This document shows positions 7,769-14,952 of a DNA stretch of 64,000 nucleotides, piece by piece. Position 1 is the first letter of the stretch. Every line of letters begins with the position of its first letter. The notes beneath the pieces are model-generated. The model ran no database searches, was not told where the DNA came from, and saw only the letters and a program-made list of their open reading frames with translations. Both the position numbers and the translations under genes were made by a program. Source of the stretch: PALSA-612 sp964595575 (GTDB taxonomy: Bacteria; Actinomycetota; Thermoleophilia; Gaiellales; Gaiellaceae); assembly GCA_964595575.1 (NCBI GenBank), contig CAZQRA010000009.1, positions 9,843 through 73,842 on the forward strand. The letters are read 5' to 3'.

Positions 7769-8611
7769 CTACGGCTTCTCGATGGGGACGTCGACCAGGT
7801 TGCCCCACTCGGTCCAGGAGCCGTCGTAGTTCTTCACGTTGGCGTAGCCCAGAAGCTCGCGGAGGACGAACCAGGTATGGGCACTCCGCTCGCCGATGCG
7901 GCAGTAGGCGCGCACCTCCTTGTCGGGCGTGACTCCCTTGCCTGCGTAGATCTGGCGCAGCTCCTCCGCCGGCTTGAAGGTGCCGTCGTCCCGGACGGCC
8001 GTGGCCCAGGGGATCGACCTGGCGCCGGGGATGTGGCCGGCCCGCTGGGCTCCCTCCTGCTCGTAGCCGGGGGGGGCGACCAGCTCGCCCGAGTACTCCT
8101 GGGGGCTGCGAACGTCGACCAGGACGATGTCGTCGCGACCGAGCCCGGCCAGCACCTGGTCCCGGTAGACGCGAATCGACTCGTCCCGCTCCTTGGCCGT
8201 GTAGGCCCTGGGCGCGGGCTGGGGTACCTCGGTGGTGAGGGGACGCCCCTCGTCGATCCACTTCTGGCGGCCGCCGTCGAGGATGCGCACGTCCTCGTGG
8301 CCGTAGATCTTCAGGTACCAGTAGGCGTAGGCAGCGAACCAGTTGTTCTTGTCGCCGTAGAGGACGACGGTGGTGTCGTTGCCGATGCCGGAAGAGCCCA
8401 TGAGGCGCTCGAACAAGGCTTTGTCGATGAGGTCGCGCTCGACCGGGTCCTGGAGGTCGTCGCGCCAATGGAGCCTGATCGCTCCTGGGATATGGCCCTC
8501 GTCGTAGAGCTCGGGGCTCTCGTCCACCTCGGCCACCACCAGGTTGTCGTCGCCCAGGTGGTCGGCCAGCCACTCGGTACTGACGAGCACCTCCTTGGCG
8601 TACCCGCCCAT
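7769..8611 (-). CDS. Thiosulfate sulfurtransferase (two-domain rhodanese)
   Basis: A 280-residue SseA/CysA-type rhodanese that transfers sulfur from thiosulfate or a similar donor to cyanide or thiols. Two rhodanese domains are seen, about residues 8-125 (inactive) and 155-275. The catalytic Cys237 sits in the loop CRIGERS at the start of the second active site. ATG at 8611 is preceded by AGGAGG, which decides the start over longer in-frame forms. An extended -10 promoter lies upstream at 8657-8665. The gene resembles actinobacterial CysA paralogues. The lipoprotein gene starts on the same strand further upstream and the nitroreductase follows. Confidence 0.93.
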   Translation of the reverse strand: MGGYAKEVLVSTEWLADHLGDDNLVVAEVDESPELYDEGHIPGAIRLHWRDDLQDPVERDLIDKALFERLMGSSGIGNDTTVVLYGDKNNWFAAYAYWYLKIYGHEDVRILDGGRQKWIDEGRPLTTEVPQPAPRAYTAKERDESIRVYRDQVLAGLGRDDIVLVDVRSPQEYSGELVAPPGYEQEGAQRAGHIPGARSIPWATAVRDDGTFKPAEELRQIYAGKGVTPDKEVRAYCRIGERSAHTWFVLRELLGYANVKNYDGSWTEWGNLVDVPIEKP

Positions 8612-8656
8612 GTCCGAACCTCCTTTACTTTCCAAAGTGAAGTGACGGTAGGGGCG

Positions 8657-8665
8657 ATTATTGCA
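8657..8665 (-). promoter_or_regulatory. Extended -10 promoter of the rhodanese gene
   Basis: Read leftward the sequence is TGCAATAAT, a TGn extended -10 element in otherwise GC-rich DNA. It gives a leader of about 40 bases that contains the palindrome-like ACTTTGGAAAGT and the ribosome-binding site. Confidence 0.5.
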
Positions 8666-8682
8666 CGCCCCCCGGCCTCTCG

Positions 8683-9648
8683 CTAACGGCCCAGGAGGTG
8701 ACGGCGCACGGCACGGGCGAGCTCCTCCGTCGACACCGAGCCCTCGAACCGGGCCTTGATCCGCCCGTCCCTGCCCACGAGGAAAATGAAGGGCTCCGAG
8801 GGAAGGCGCCACTCCTTCACGAACTGGTTCGGCCCTCGGGCCGGGTCGTTGCCCTCGTAGATCTCGACGTGGATGAAGCGGACGCCGCTTCCGGCGAAGC
8901 GCCTGCGCACCGCCTGGACGACGTCGACCACAGGACCGCAGGTGCGGCTAGTGCAGAAGCGGGGCGTAGCGAAGACGAGCACGAAGGGCGCGCGGGCCCG
9001 CAGGGAGTCGGCCACCGAGTAGCGGAGGAGGTCGACGTCGGGAGGGTCGGCGGTGGTGAGGGCGCGCACGTTGCCGTTGGCGCTCGTCAGGGTAGGGGTG
9101 CGGGAGGGGATCGCCCGCTCCCCCACCCCCGGCGCCGCCGTCTTCCGCTTCACCACGATCTCGAGCACCCCCTGCGCCCGTCGCCCTCCCACCGGCTCGG
9201 CGGCCACCAGGTAGCGCCCGGGAGCGGGCACCCGGAAGCGGGCCACGTAGATCCTCGTCACGTCCATGGCCGCTGCCTGGGAGACGCCTGGGACGCCCAC
9301 CGGCTCCAGCCGGGCGACCGCCCGCGCGAGCACCGGCGCGGTGGCCGAGCGAGCCACCCACACGCGGGCGCGGGGACGCTCGAGGGAGCGTCCCTCCTTG
9401 TCGATGAGGAGGAAGGAAAGCCGGATCGGGCCGGGAGCGTAGTCGGAAGTGCCAGGGGTGAGGGGAAGATCGGGACCCGGTCGAGCGAGGACAGCCGCGA
9501 TGGTCAGGGCAGACCGCGAGGCCGCTCTCTTCTCCCCCGAGGGAGGCTGAGGCGGGGGGGAGCTTCCGCAGCCCGCCCCCAGGCCGAGCACCAGCGCGAC
9601 CGCCAGACCCGCGAGCGCCGCTGCGAGACCCAGGACGAAGGGGCGCAC
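8683..9648 (-). CDS. Lipoprotein with thioredoxin-like domain
   Basis: A 321-residue exported lipoprotein from GTG 9648. Residues 1-26 form a hydrophobic signal ending in the lipobox LGAGC with the lipidated Cys27, followed by a Pro-rich linker. The middle (about 45-165) looks like a beta-sandwich domain. Residues from about 200 form a thioredoxin-like fold with FCTSRTCGP, a Cys-x4-Cys pair where classical thioredoxins have Cys-x2-Cys, then a cis-Pro region LPSEPFIFLVG. It probably acts outside the membrane as a thiol reductase or metal-delivery factor; the spacing recalls Sco-like proteins without proving it. The rhodanese gene follows about 70 bases downstream on the same strand. Confidence 0.8.
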   Translation of the reverse strand: MRPFVLGLAAALAGLAVALVLGLGAGCGSSPPPQPPSGEKRAASRSALTIAAVLARPGPDLPLTPGTSDYAPGPIRLSFLLIDKEGRSLERPRARVWVARSATAPVLARAVARLEPVGVPGVSQAAAMDVTRIYVARFRVPAPGRYLVAAEPVGGRRAQGVLEIVVKRKTAAPGVGERAIPSRTPTLTSANGNVRALTTADPPDVDLLRYSVADSLRARAPFVLVFATPRFCTSRTCGPVVDVVQAVRRRFAGSGVRFIHVEIYEGNDPARGPNQFVKEWRLPSEPFIFLVGRDGRIKARFEGSVSTEELARAVRRHLLGR

Positions 9649-9734
9649 AGGGCGAGTCTAGACGAGTCTAGAGATGGCCAGGCGTCCTTCGCCCAGGGTC
9701 TCGCAGTCAGCTTCGCGCTACCCGCGCTCCTTCC

Positions 9735-9839
9735 TCACCGGGGCCCGTCGAAGAAGCCGGCCGCCGCCACGCCCGCCAGCGCGAGCTGAGCGACCAGCGC
9801 GAGCGTCGAGAGCCAGAGGATGGCCTTCGCCCTGCTCAC
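9735..9839 (-). CDS. 34-residue signal-peptide-like small protein, candidate signalling peptide
   Basis: GTG at 9839 follows the strong ribosome-binding site AAAGGAGG by about seven bases. It begins 26 bases after the stop of the XRE-TPR regulator on the same strand. The product has a basic N-terminus (Arg3, Lys5), a hydrophobic core of about 20 residues (ILWLSTLALVAQLALAGV), then AAA and the tail GFFDGPR. This is the plan of an exported pro-peptide: a signal segment, a signal-peptidase-like AAA site and a short mature peptide. Pairing with a helix-turn-helix/TPR protein recalls PlcR-PapR and other RNPP systems of Firmicutes. It could instead be a one-pass membrane microprotein. No known family is recognised. 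Confidence 0.6.
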   Translation of the reverse strand: MSRAKAILWLSTLALVAQLALAGVAAAGFFDGPR

Positions 9840-9865
9840 CGCTACCTCCTTTCGCCTCTCCGGGT

Positions 9866-11221
9866 CTAGAACCGGAAGTCCTGCAGCGCCTCCGCCGCCC
9901 GCCGGTACAGCCGAGCCGCCTCCCGGTCATCGCCGCGGCGGGCGGCGACGTCGCCGAGGGCGACCCAGGCGGCAGCCCGGTGGCTGACGGAGGACAGCTG
10001 CTCGAAGCTCCTATCGGCGGCGTCCAGGATTGCTTGAGCCTCGTCCAAGCGATCCTGCTCGAGGAGGGCGCGGCCGAGCGCGAGCTGGGCGGTGCCGATC
10101 TCGGCCAGGTAGTCGACCCGCCCGTCCAAGAGCTCGAGCGCCTTGCGCGCCTGTACTTCGGCCTCGGCCGAGCGGCCCAGGCCGAGCTGGACCTCGGCCA
10201 GCGAGCACAAGACGTGGGCGACCTCGACGTCCTCGCCCCCCTCGTCGAGGAGGATGCGCAAGGCGTCCTTGAGGTAGGCGATCGCCTCCTCCGGCTTGCC
10301 CAGGAGGTAGCTCAGGCCGCCTAGGTTGTTCAGCAGCCGGCCTAGGTTCTCCCGCTCGGCCAGCTCCTCGTAGTAGGCCTTGGCCTTCTCGGCGTAGGCG
10401 CGGGCGAGCACCCAGTGGCCCTCGCGCTCGGCCACCAGCGACGCCTGGAAGTAGACGCCGGCCATGGCCCTGGGATCGCTCAGCCGCTCAGCGAGCTCGA
10501 GGGCCCGCTCCACGTCCTCGCGGGCGGCCTGGAAGTCGCGCTGGCGACGGTAGCAGCGCGAGCGCCACGAGAGGATGCTCACACGGAGGAGGTCGCAGGG
10601 AAGGCGCGAGCGGTCGGCGAGGGCGAGGGCCTCGCTGAGGAGGGCGAGCGCCGTGGACACGCTGGAGAGCTGGTAGCGACAGACCCCGAGCCGGTACAGG
10701 ACGTCGGCTCGCTCGAGGTCGGAGAAGCGCCCATCTTCCGCGAGCTCTCGCGCCTCCTGGAGGAGGGCGAGAGCCGGCCTCAGCTCGCCCAGGTGGAGCC
10801 GAGCCCACCCCTCGGCGAGGAGGGCGCGCAGGACGAGGTCGGGCGCCTCCATTCTGGCCACCTCGGCGCGCAGCGCCGGGCAAGCAGCGGCCGCCTCCTC
10901 GTGCCGGCGCTGCTCGCACAGCGCCTCGACCCGAGCCAGCTGAGCCTCGACCCGCTGTCGATCTGCCGCCGATACACCCGTGGCGAGAAGCGCCGCGTCG
11001 ACGCCCAGGCGCTGGGCGATCCAGGCCAGAGTCTCGGCTCGAGGCCGCGTCTTGCCGCGCTCGATCTGGCTGATGTACTCCTTGGAGAAGCGGCCTCCGG
11101 CGAGCTCGGTCTGGGTCAGCCCCGCAGCCAGGCGCAACCTGCGCACGCGCTCGCCCAGGGGCTCGGCCACGTGGGCGCCGCCGCCTTCCACCTGGCCCCC
11201 GGGCGCGCGCGTCTCGTCCAT
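9866..11221 (-). CDS. XRE-family transcriptional regulator with TPR domain
   Basis: A 451-residue cytoplasmic regulator. Residues 22-80 form an XRE helix-turn-helix (RLAAGLTQTELAGGRFSKEYI, SQIERGKTRP). From about 88 to the end there are repeated helical pairs of TPR type (for example LGRLLNNLGGLSYLLGKPEEAI, CSLAEVQLGLGRSAEAEVQA), a peptide- or protein-binding superhelix. This order is that of RNPP-type receptors (PlcR, Rgg, ComR) but also of other XRE-TPR proteins. ATG at 11221 is used. A TACAAT -10 element and direct repeats lie upstream. The next gene, 26 bases downstream, encodes a 34-residue signal-like peptide, which supports peptide sensing. The target genes are unknown. Confidence 0.88.
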   Translation of the reverse strand: MDETRAPGGQVEGGGAHVAEPLGERVRRLRLAAGLTQTELAGGRFSKEYISQIERGKTRPRAETLAWIAQRLGVDAALLATGVSAADRQRVEAQLARVEALCEQRRHEEAAAACPALRAEVARMEAPDLVLRALLAEGWARLHLGELRPALALLQEARELAEDGRFSDLERADVLYRLGVCRYQLSSVSTALALLSEALALADRSRLPCDLLRVSILSWRSRCYRRQRDFQAAREDVERALELAERLSDPRAMAGVYFQASLVAEREGHWVLARAYAEKAKAYYEELAERENLGRLLNNLGGLSYLLGKPEEAIAYLKDALRILLDEGGEDVEVAHVLCSLAEVQLGLGRSAEAEVQARKALELLDGRVDYLAEIGTAQLALGRALLEQDRLDEAQAILDAADRSFEQLSSVSHRAAAWVALGDVAARRGDDREAARLYRRAAEALQDFRF

Positions 11222-11241
11222 GGCGGTGAAGCGAGGGTAGC

Positions 11242-11274
11242 AGATTGTACTTGACTTCGCTACTTGACAGATTG
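11242..11274. repeat. Direct repeats TACTTGAC x2 flanked by AGATTG x2, candidate operator
   Basis: TACTTGAC occurs at 11248-11255 and 11261-11268 with a 13-base period, and AGATTG flanks the pair at 11242-11247 and 11269-11274. The block overlaps the leftward -10 element (TACAAT on the minus strand at 11244-11249) of the XRE-TPR gene and the -35 region of a rightward promoter. It is well placed as an operator of the XRE-TPR protein. Confidence 0.55.
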
Positions 11275-11292
11275 GGCCATGTCCTGTACAGT
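11264..11292 (+). promoter_or_regulatory. Consensus sigma-70 promoter reading away from the XRE-TPR gene
   Basis: A perfect -35 TTGACA (11264-11269) and TACAGT (11287-11292) are 17 bases apart. Within the -10 region lies the palindrome CTGTACAG (11284-11291). The promoter faces right into the spacer before the convergent MFS gene, where no protein gene on this strand is evident. Confidence 0.65.
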
Positions 11293-11298
11293 CGGGTC

Positions 11299-11459
11299 AC
11301 CTCGAGGAAGGCGTTGACGCCGAGAGCGGGGGCCGCGTCGGGGAACGCGCGACGGGCCGGAGCCCGGCTGGGCCGCAGGGCCGGGCCCGGTCAGTTGCAG
11401 CGGCCCCGGCGGGGCGTAACGGAAGCGGAGCCCCCGGTAGGCCGCAGCCGGGGGCCTTC
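11299..11459 (+). ncRNA. Candidate structured small RNA, divergent from the XRE-TPR gene
   Basis: Starting just after the consensus promoter, this segment has several perfect inverted repeats: GGCG/CGCC hairpin near the start, GGGGCCGC (11329-11336) with GCGGCCCC (11400-11407) as a closing stem, GCCCGGC (11362-11368) with GCCGGGC (11380-11386) inside it, and a final hairpin GCCCCCGG (11430-11437) with CCGGGGGC (11448-11455) that could terminate it. A GC-rich sequence forms hairpins easily, so structure alone is weak; the promoter is the stronger evidence. It matches no riboswitch or RNA family I know. The last hairpin may equally terminate the convergent MFS gene. Confidence 0.4.
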
Positions 11460-11488
11460 GCGTCTCAGGGGTCTTCGCGTCTCAGGGG
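11456..11488. repeat. Tandem duplication of a 17-base unit
   Basis: CTTCGCGTCTCAGGGG occurs at 11456-11471 and 11473-11488, immediately after the stop codon of the MFS gene. Two copies only; probably a slippage duplication with no clear role. Confidence 0.7.
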
Positions 11489-11490
11489 GA

Positions 11491-12930
11491 TCACGGGGTC
11501 GCCGGCTCCGGCACCGGGTGGCCGTGGCGACGGACGGTGAGGAGCGCCACCAGGCCTGCCGCGAAGGCGATAGCGGCCGCCACCAGCATCGCCCGGTGGA
11601 GGCCGGACACGAACTGGGCGGCAAAGCCGGGATGGCTCGGCGCCACGTGGACGTAGGAGGCGAAGATGGCGCCCATGAGGGCGATACCCAGGGCTCCTCC
11701 GACCTGCCGAGAGGTGTTGAGAACGCCGGCGCCCACCCCAGCCTTGTCCATGGGCACGGCGGACAGGGCGGCCGCCGTCATGGGGGACATGGTCGAGGCC
11801 ATGCCCGCCCCTCCCACCAGGAGCCCGGGGAGGATGTCCAGGAAGCTCGACGAGCGATCGAGCTGGGCGAAGAGGAGGAGCGAGACTCCCACCAAGCTCA
11901 TCCCTCCGGCCATGAGCCACCGCGACCCGAACCGGTCGGAGAGCCGCCCCGCCACCGGCGCCACCACCACGATCAGCAGCGTCATGGGGAGGAAGGTGGC
12001 TCCCGCCTTCACCGCCGAGTAGCCGAGCACGCTCTGGACGTAGAGGGACAGGAAGAAGAACACGCCGAACATGGCCAAGGACACCATGAACGCCACCAGG
12101 TTGGCCCCGGCGAAGGTTCCCCGGCGAAAGAGCCCGAGGTCGAGCATGGGTAGGCGCGCCCGTCGCTCGAGCGCCACGAACAAAGCCAGGGCGAGGGCGG
12201 AGACCGCGAGCAGAGCGAGGATGGGAGTCGAGGTCCACCCGTAGCTATTGGCTTCGATCAGGGCGTAGGTGAGGGCGAGCAGGCCGACCCCGGAGGCGAG
12301 GAGGCCGGGGAGGTCGAGCCGCTGCTCGCGGGAGGTATCGCGCGACTCGGGGACCACGAGCAGCGACCCCACGAGGCCGAGGGCGCCGATGGGCACGTTG
12401 ATGAAGAAGATCCAGCTCCAGTCCGCATGCTGGGCGAGGAGGCCGCCCACGAGCGGGCCCAGGGCCAGCGCCATGGCCGACACGCCGGCCCAGGTGCCGA
12501 GGGCCGCTCCCCGTTGCCTGGGAGGGAAGGTGGCCGAGATGATGGAGAGCGTCGCCGGCAGCATCAGCGCCGACCCCACCCCCTGGGCGGCCCGAAAGGC
12601 GATGAGCACGGCCGCCGATCCGGCGAGACCGCAGACGAGCGAGGCTACGGCGAAGATGGCGAGACCGGCCATGAATACCCGTCGGCGCCCCAGGAAATCG
12701 GCCAGCTTCCCTCCGGTGAGCATGAGGACGGCGAAGGTGAGGGCGTAGGCGTTGACCACCCACTCGAGCTCGGAGACGCCGATGGCGAGGTCGCGCTGGA
12801 TCGAGGGAAGCGCCACGTTCACGACCGTGTTGTCGAGCATGATCATGAACAGGGAGAAGGTGAGCGCAAAGAGCGTCCACCACTTCCGGCTCTCGGGTGC
12901 TACGAGGAGGGCGAGGACGCGGGCTCTCAC
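11491..12930 (-). CDS. MFS multidrug efflux transporter, DHA2 (EmrB/QacA) family
   Basis: A 479-residue inner-membrane proton-coupled exporter with about 14 hydrophobic segments. Motif A-like GGKLADFLGRRRVF follows the second membrane segment; the first contains FMIMLDNTVVNVALPSIQRDL, and the antiporter motif C region reads ALALGPLVGGLLAQ. These are signatures of the 14-TMS DHA2 family that extrudes drugs, dyes or metabolites. It starts at 12930, divergent from the acetyl-CoA synthetase-like gene, and is upstream of the XRE-TPR regulator on the same strand with a 270-base spacer, so a shared transcript is doubtful. The substrate is unknown. Confidence 0.93.
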   Translation of the reverse strand: MRARVLALLVAPESRKWWTLFALTFSLFMIMLDNTVVNVALPSIQRDLAIGVSELEWVVNAYALTFAVLMLTGGKLADFLGRRRVFMAGLAIFAVASLVCGLAGSAAVLIAFRAAQGVGSALMLPATLSIISATFPPRQRGAALGTWAGVSAMALALGPLVGGLLAQHADWSWIFFINVPIGALGLVGSLLVVPESRDTSREQRLDLPGLLASGVGLLALTYALIEANSYGWTSTPILALLAVSALALALFVALERRARLPMLDLGLFRRGTFAGANLVAFMVSLAMFGVFFFLSLYVQSVLGYSAVKAGATFLPMTLLIVVVAPVAGRLSDRFGSRWLMAGGMSLVGVSLLLFAQLDRSSSFLDILPGLLVGGAGMASTMSPMTAAALSAVPMDKAGVGAGVLNTSRQVGGALGIALMGAIFASYVHVAPSHPGFAAQFVSGLHRAMLVAAAIAFAAGLVALLTVRRHGHPVPEPATP

Positions 12931-13003
12931 GGGCAGGGAAGGAGGTAGGGCCGGGGCAAAGCTACCAGCCGCCGTCGCCCCGCCGCCCGGCTAGGCTTGC
13001 TCC

Positions 13004-14935
13004 GTGGCCGAGGTCGTGTGGAGGCCGAGCCCGAAGACATGGGAGCGGGCGAACGTGGTCCGGCTCATGCGGCGGCACGGCATCGAGAGCTACCGCGAGC
13101 TCGTCCATCGCTCCATCGAGGACCCCGAGTGGTTCTGGCCGGCGGCCATCGAGGACATGGGGCTGGAGCTGTTCCAGCCCTGGCGACAGCTGGTCGACCT
13201 CTCACGAGGGCCCGAGTTTGCGACCTGGCTCGTGGGCGCCAAGCTCAACGTGGCCTGGAACTGCGTCCACCGGCACGCGGCGGGCCCCAGGGCAGGAGAG
13301 GAGGCGGCGGTGTTCCGGGGCGAGGACGGCAGCCGCAGCTCGTACACGTTCGCCGAGCTCTCGGACGCCGCCATCCGCCTGGCCGAGGGGCTGCTCGCGT
13401 TGGGGGTCGAGCAGGGGGATCGGGTGGCCATCTACCTTCCCATGTCCCCCCAAGCAGCCATCGCCGCCCACGCCTGCGCCCACATCGGCGCCGTGCAGGT
13501 GCCCATCTTCTCCGGGTTCGCCGCCCCTTCGGTGGCCACCCGGCTCGCCGACGCCGAGGCCACGGTGGTCATCACGGCGGATGGGTCGCTCCGGCGCGGC
13601 CGCCTGGTGGCCATGAAGGAGACTGTGGACGAGGCCCTGGCGGAGGCTCCCTCGGTGCGCCACGTCATCGTGTGGCAGCGCCTGGGCCGGAGGGACGTGC
13701 CCATGCGGCCCGGTCGCGACCTGACGTGGGAGGAGGCCGTCTCCGGCTCCTCGGGCATGACCGAGGCCTTCCCCCTCGACAGCGAGCACCCCTACCTCCT
13801 CGCCTACACCTCCGGCACCACCGGCCGGCCCAAGGGGGTGGTGCACGTCCACGGCGGCTTCCTCGTCTCCATCGCCCGGGAGGTCTGCTACCAGGCGGAT
13901 GCCCACCCCGAGGACGTGATCCTGTTCGCCACCGACATGGGGTGGATCATGGGGCCCTGGACGGTGGTGGGCGGAGGCGCGATGGGGTCGGCCCTGGTCT
14001 TCGTCGAGGGGGCCCCCGACTGGCCTCCCGACCGCCTGTGGCGGCTGATCGAGGAGGAGCGGGTGACCATCCTCGGCTGCTCGCCCACCCTCGTTCGCGC
14101 CCTCATCCCCCACGGCGAGCCGAAGCACGACCTCTCCTCGCTGCGGGTGATCGTGACCACCGGCGAGCCCTGGAACCCCGACCCCTACATGTGGCTGCAC
14201 GAGAAGGTGGGAGGCGGGCGCTGCCCCATCATCAACTGCTCGGGGGGCACCGAGGTGGGCGCCTGCTTCCTCTCCCCCACCCCGGCCATGCCCATCAAGG
14301 CCTGCTCGCTCGGCTTCCCGGCCCTGGGCATGGCCGTGGACGTGGTCGACGAGCAGGGCCGGTCCCTCGTAGGCACAGGCGAGGTGGGCGAGCTCGTCTG
14401 CCGCAAGCCGTTCCCGGGCATGACCCGCGGCTTCTGGCACGACCCTGAGCGCTACCTGGAGACCTACTGGCGACGGTTCCCCGGCGTGTGGACGCACGGG
14501 GACTGGGCCTCCGTGGACGAGGAGGGCTACTGGTACCTGCACGGCCGCTCCGACGACACCTTGAACATCGCGGGCAAGCGCATCGGTCCTGCCGAGATCG
14601 AGTCGGCGGCGGTGTCCCATCCGGCGGTGGCGGAGGCGGCGGCGGTGGGGATCCCCCACCCGGTGAAGGGGGAGGTGGCCTGGGTGTTCTGCGTCCTCGT
14701 CCCCGGACGTGCCGGGTGCGAGTCGCTCGCCCTGGAGGTGCGGTCGCTCATCGCCGCCCAGCTCGGCAAGGCGTTCGCCCCCGAGCGGGTGGTGTTCGTG
14801 CCCGCCCTCCCCAAGACGCGCTCGGCCAAGATCGTGCGCCGAGCCGTGCGGGCGGCGGTGCTGGGCGAGGATCCCGGCGACCTCTCCTCCCTGGAGAACC
14901 CGGAGGTCGTGGCCGAGATCGCCTCCAGGTTATAG
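13004..14935 (+). CDS. Acetyl-CoA synthetase-like AMP-forming acyl-CoA ligase
   Basis: A 643-residue adenylate-forming enzyme that activates acetate or another short acid to its CoA thioester. The P-loop motif YTSGTTGRPKGVVH is near residue 268; DMGWIMGP, TTGEPWN and CSGGTEVG mark the substrate and ATP pocket; THGDWASVDEEGYWYLHGRSDD leads into the C-terminal domain; the catalytic Lys lies in TRSAKIVRR. The overall plan matches Acs/PrpE, including the N-terminal cap. GTG at 13004. It is divergent from the MFS gene and 17 bases upstream of NAD synthetase. The exact acid (acetate, propionate or other) cannot be fixed from sequence. Confidence 0.9.
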   Translation: MAEVVWRPSPKTWERANVVRLMRRHGIESYRELVHRSIEDPEWFWPAAIEDMGLELFQPWRQLVDLSRGPEFATWLVGAKLNVAWNCVHRHAAGPRAGEEAAVFRGEDGSRSSYTFAELSDAAIRLAEGLLALGVEQGDRVAIYLPMSPQAAIAAHACAHIGAVQVPIFSGFAAPSVATRLADAEATVVITADGSLRRGRLVAMKETVDEALAEAPSVRHVIVWQRLGRRDVPMRPGRDLTWEEAVSGSSGMTEAFPLDSEHPYLLAYTSGTTGRPKGVVHVHGGFLVSIAREVCYQADAHPEDVILFATDMGWIMGPWTVVGGGAMGSALVFVEGAPDWPPDRLWRLIEEERVTILGCSPTLVRALIPHGEPKHDLSSLRVIVTTGEPWNPDPYMWLHEKVGGGRCPIINCSGGTEVGACFLSPTPAMPIKACSLGFPALGMAVDVVDEQGRSLVGTGEVGELVCRKPFPGMTRGFWHDPERYLETYWRRFPGVWTHGDWASVDEEGYWYLHGRSDDTLNIAGKRIGPAEIESAAVSHPAVAEAAAVGIPHPVKGEVAWVFCVLVPGRAGCESLALEVRSLIAAQLGKAFAPERVVFVPALPKTRSAKIVRRAVRAAVLGEDPGDLSSLENPEVVAEIASRL

Positions 14936-14952
14936 ACTGCGAGTCGAAAACC

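Noticed and set aside
11245..12153. Rightward 302-codon frame starting near the divergent promoter
   Set aside because: Most of it is antisense to the MFS transporter and its residues are Arg/Gly/His-rich without any domain; a non-coding RNA fits better.
14488..14952. N-terminal extension of the NAD synthetase frame
   Set aside because: The sequence before 14953 is Arg/Gly/Pro-rich noise overlapping the acyl-CoA ligase gene in another frame; the nitrilase domain begins right at the TTG.
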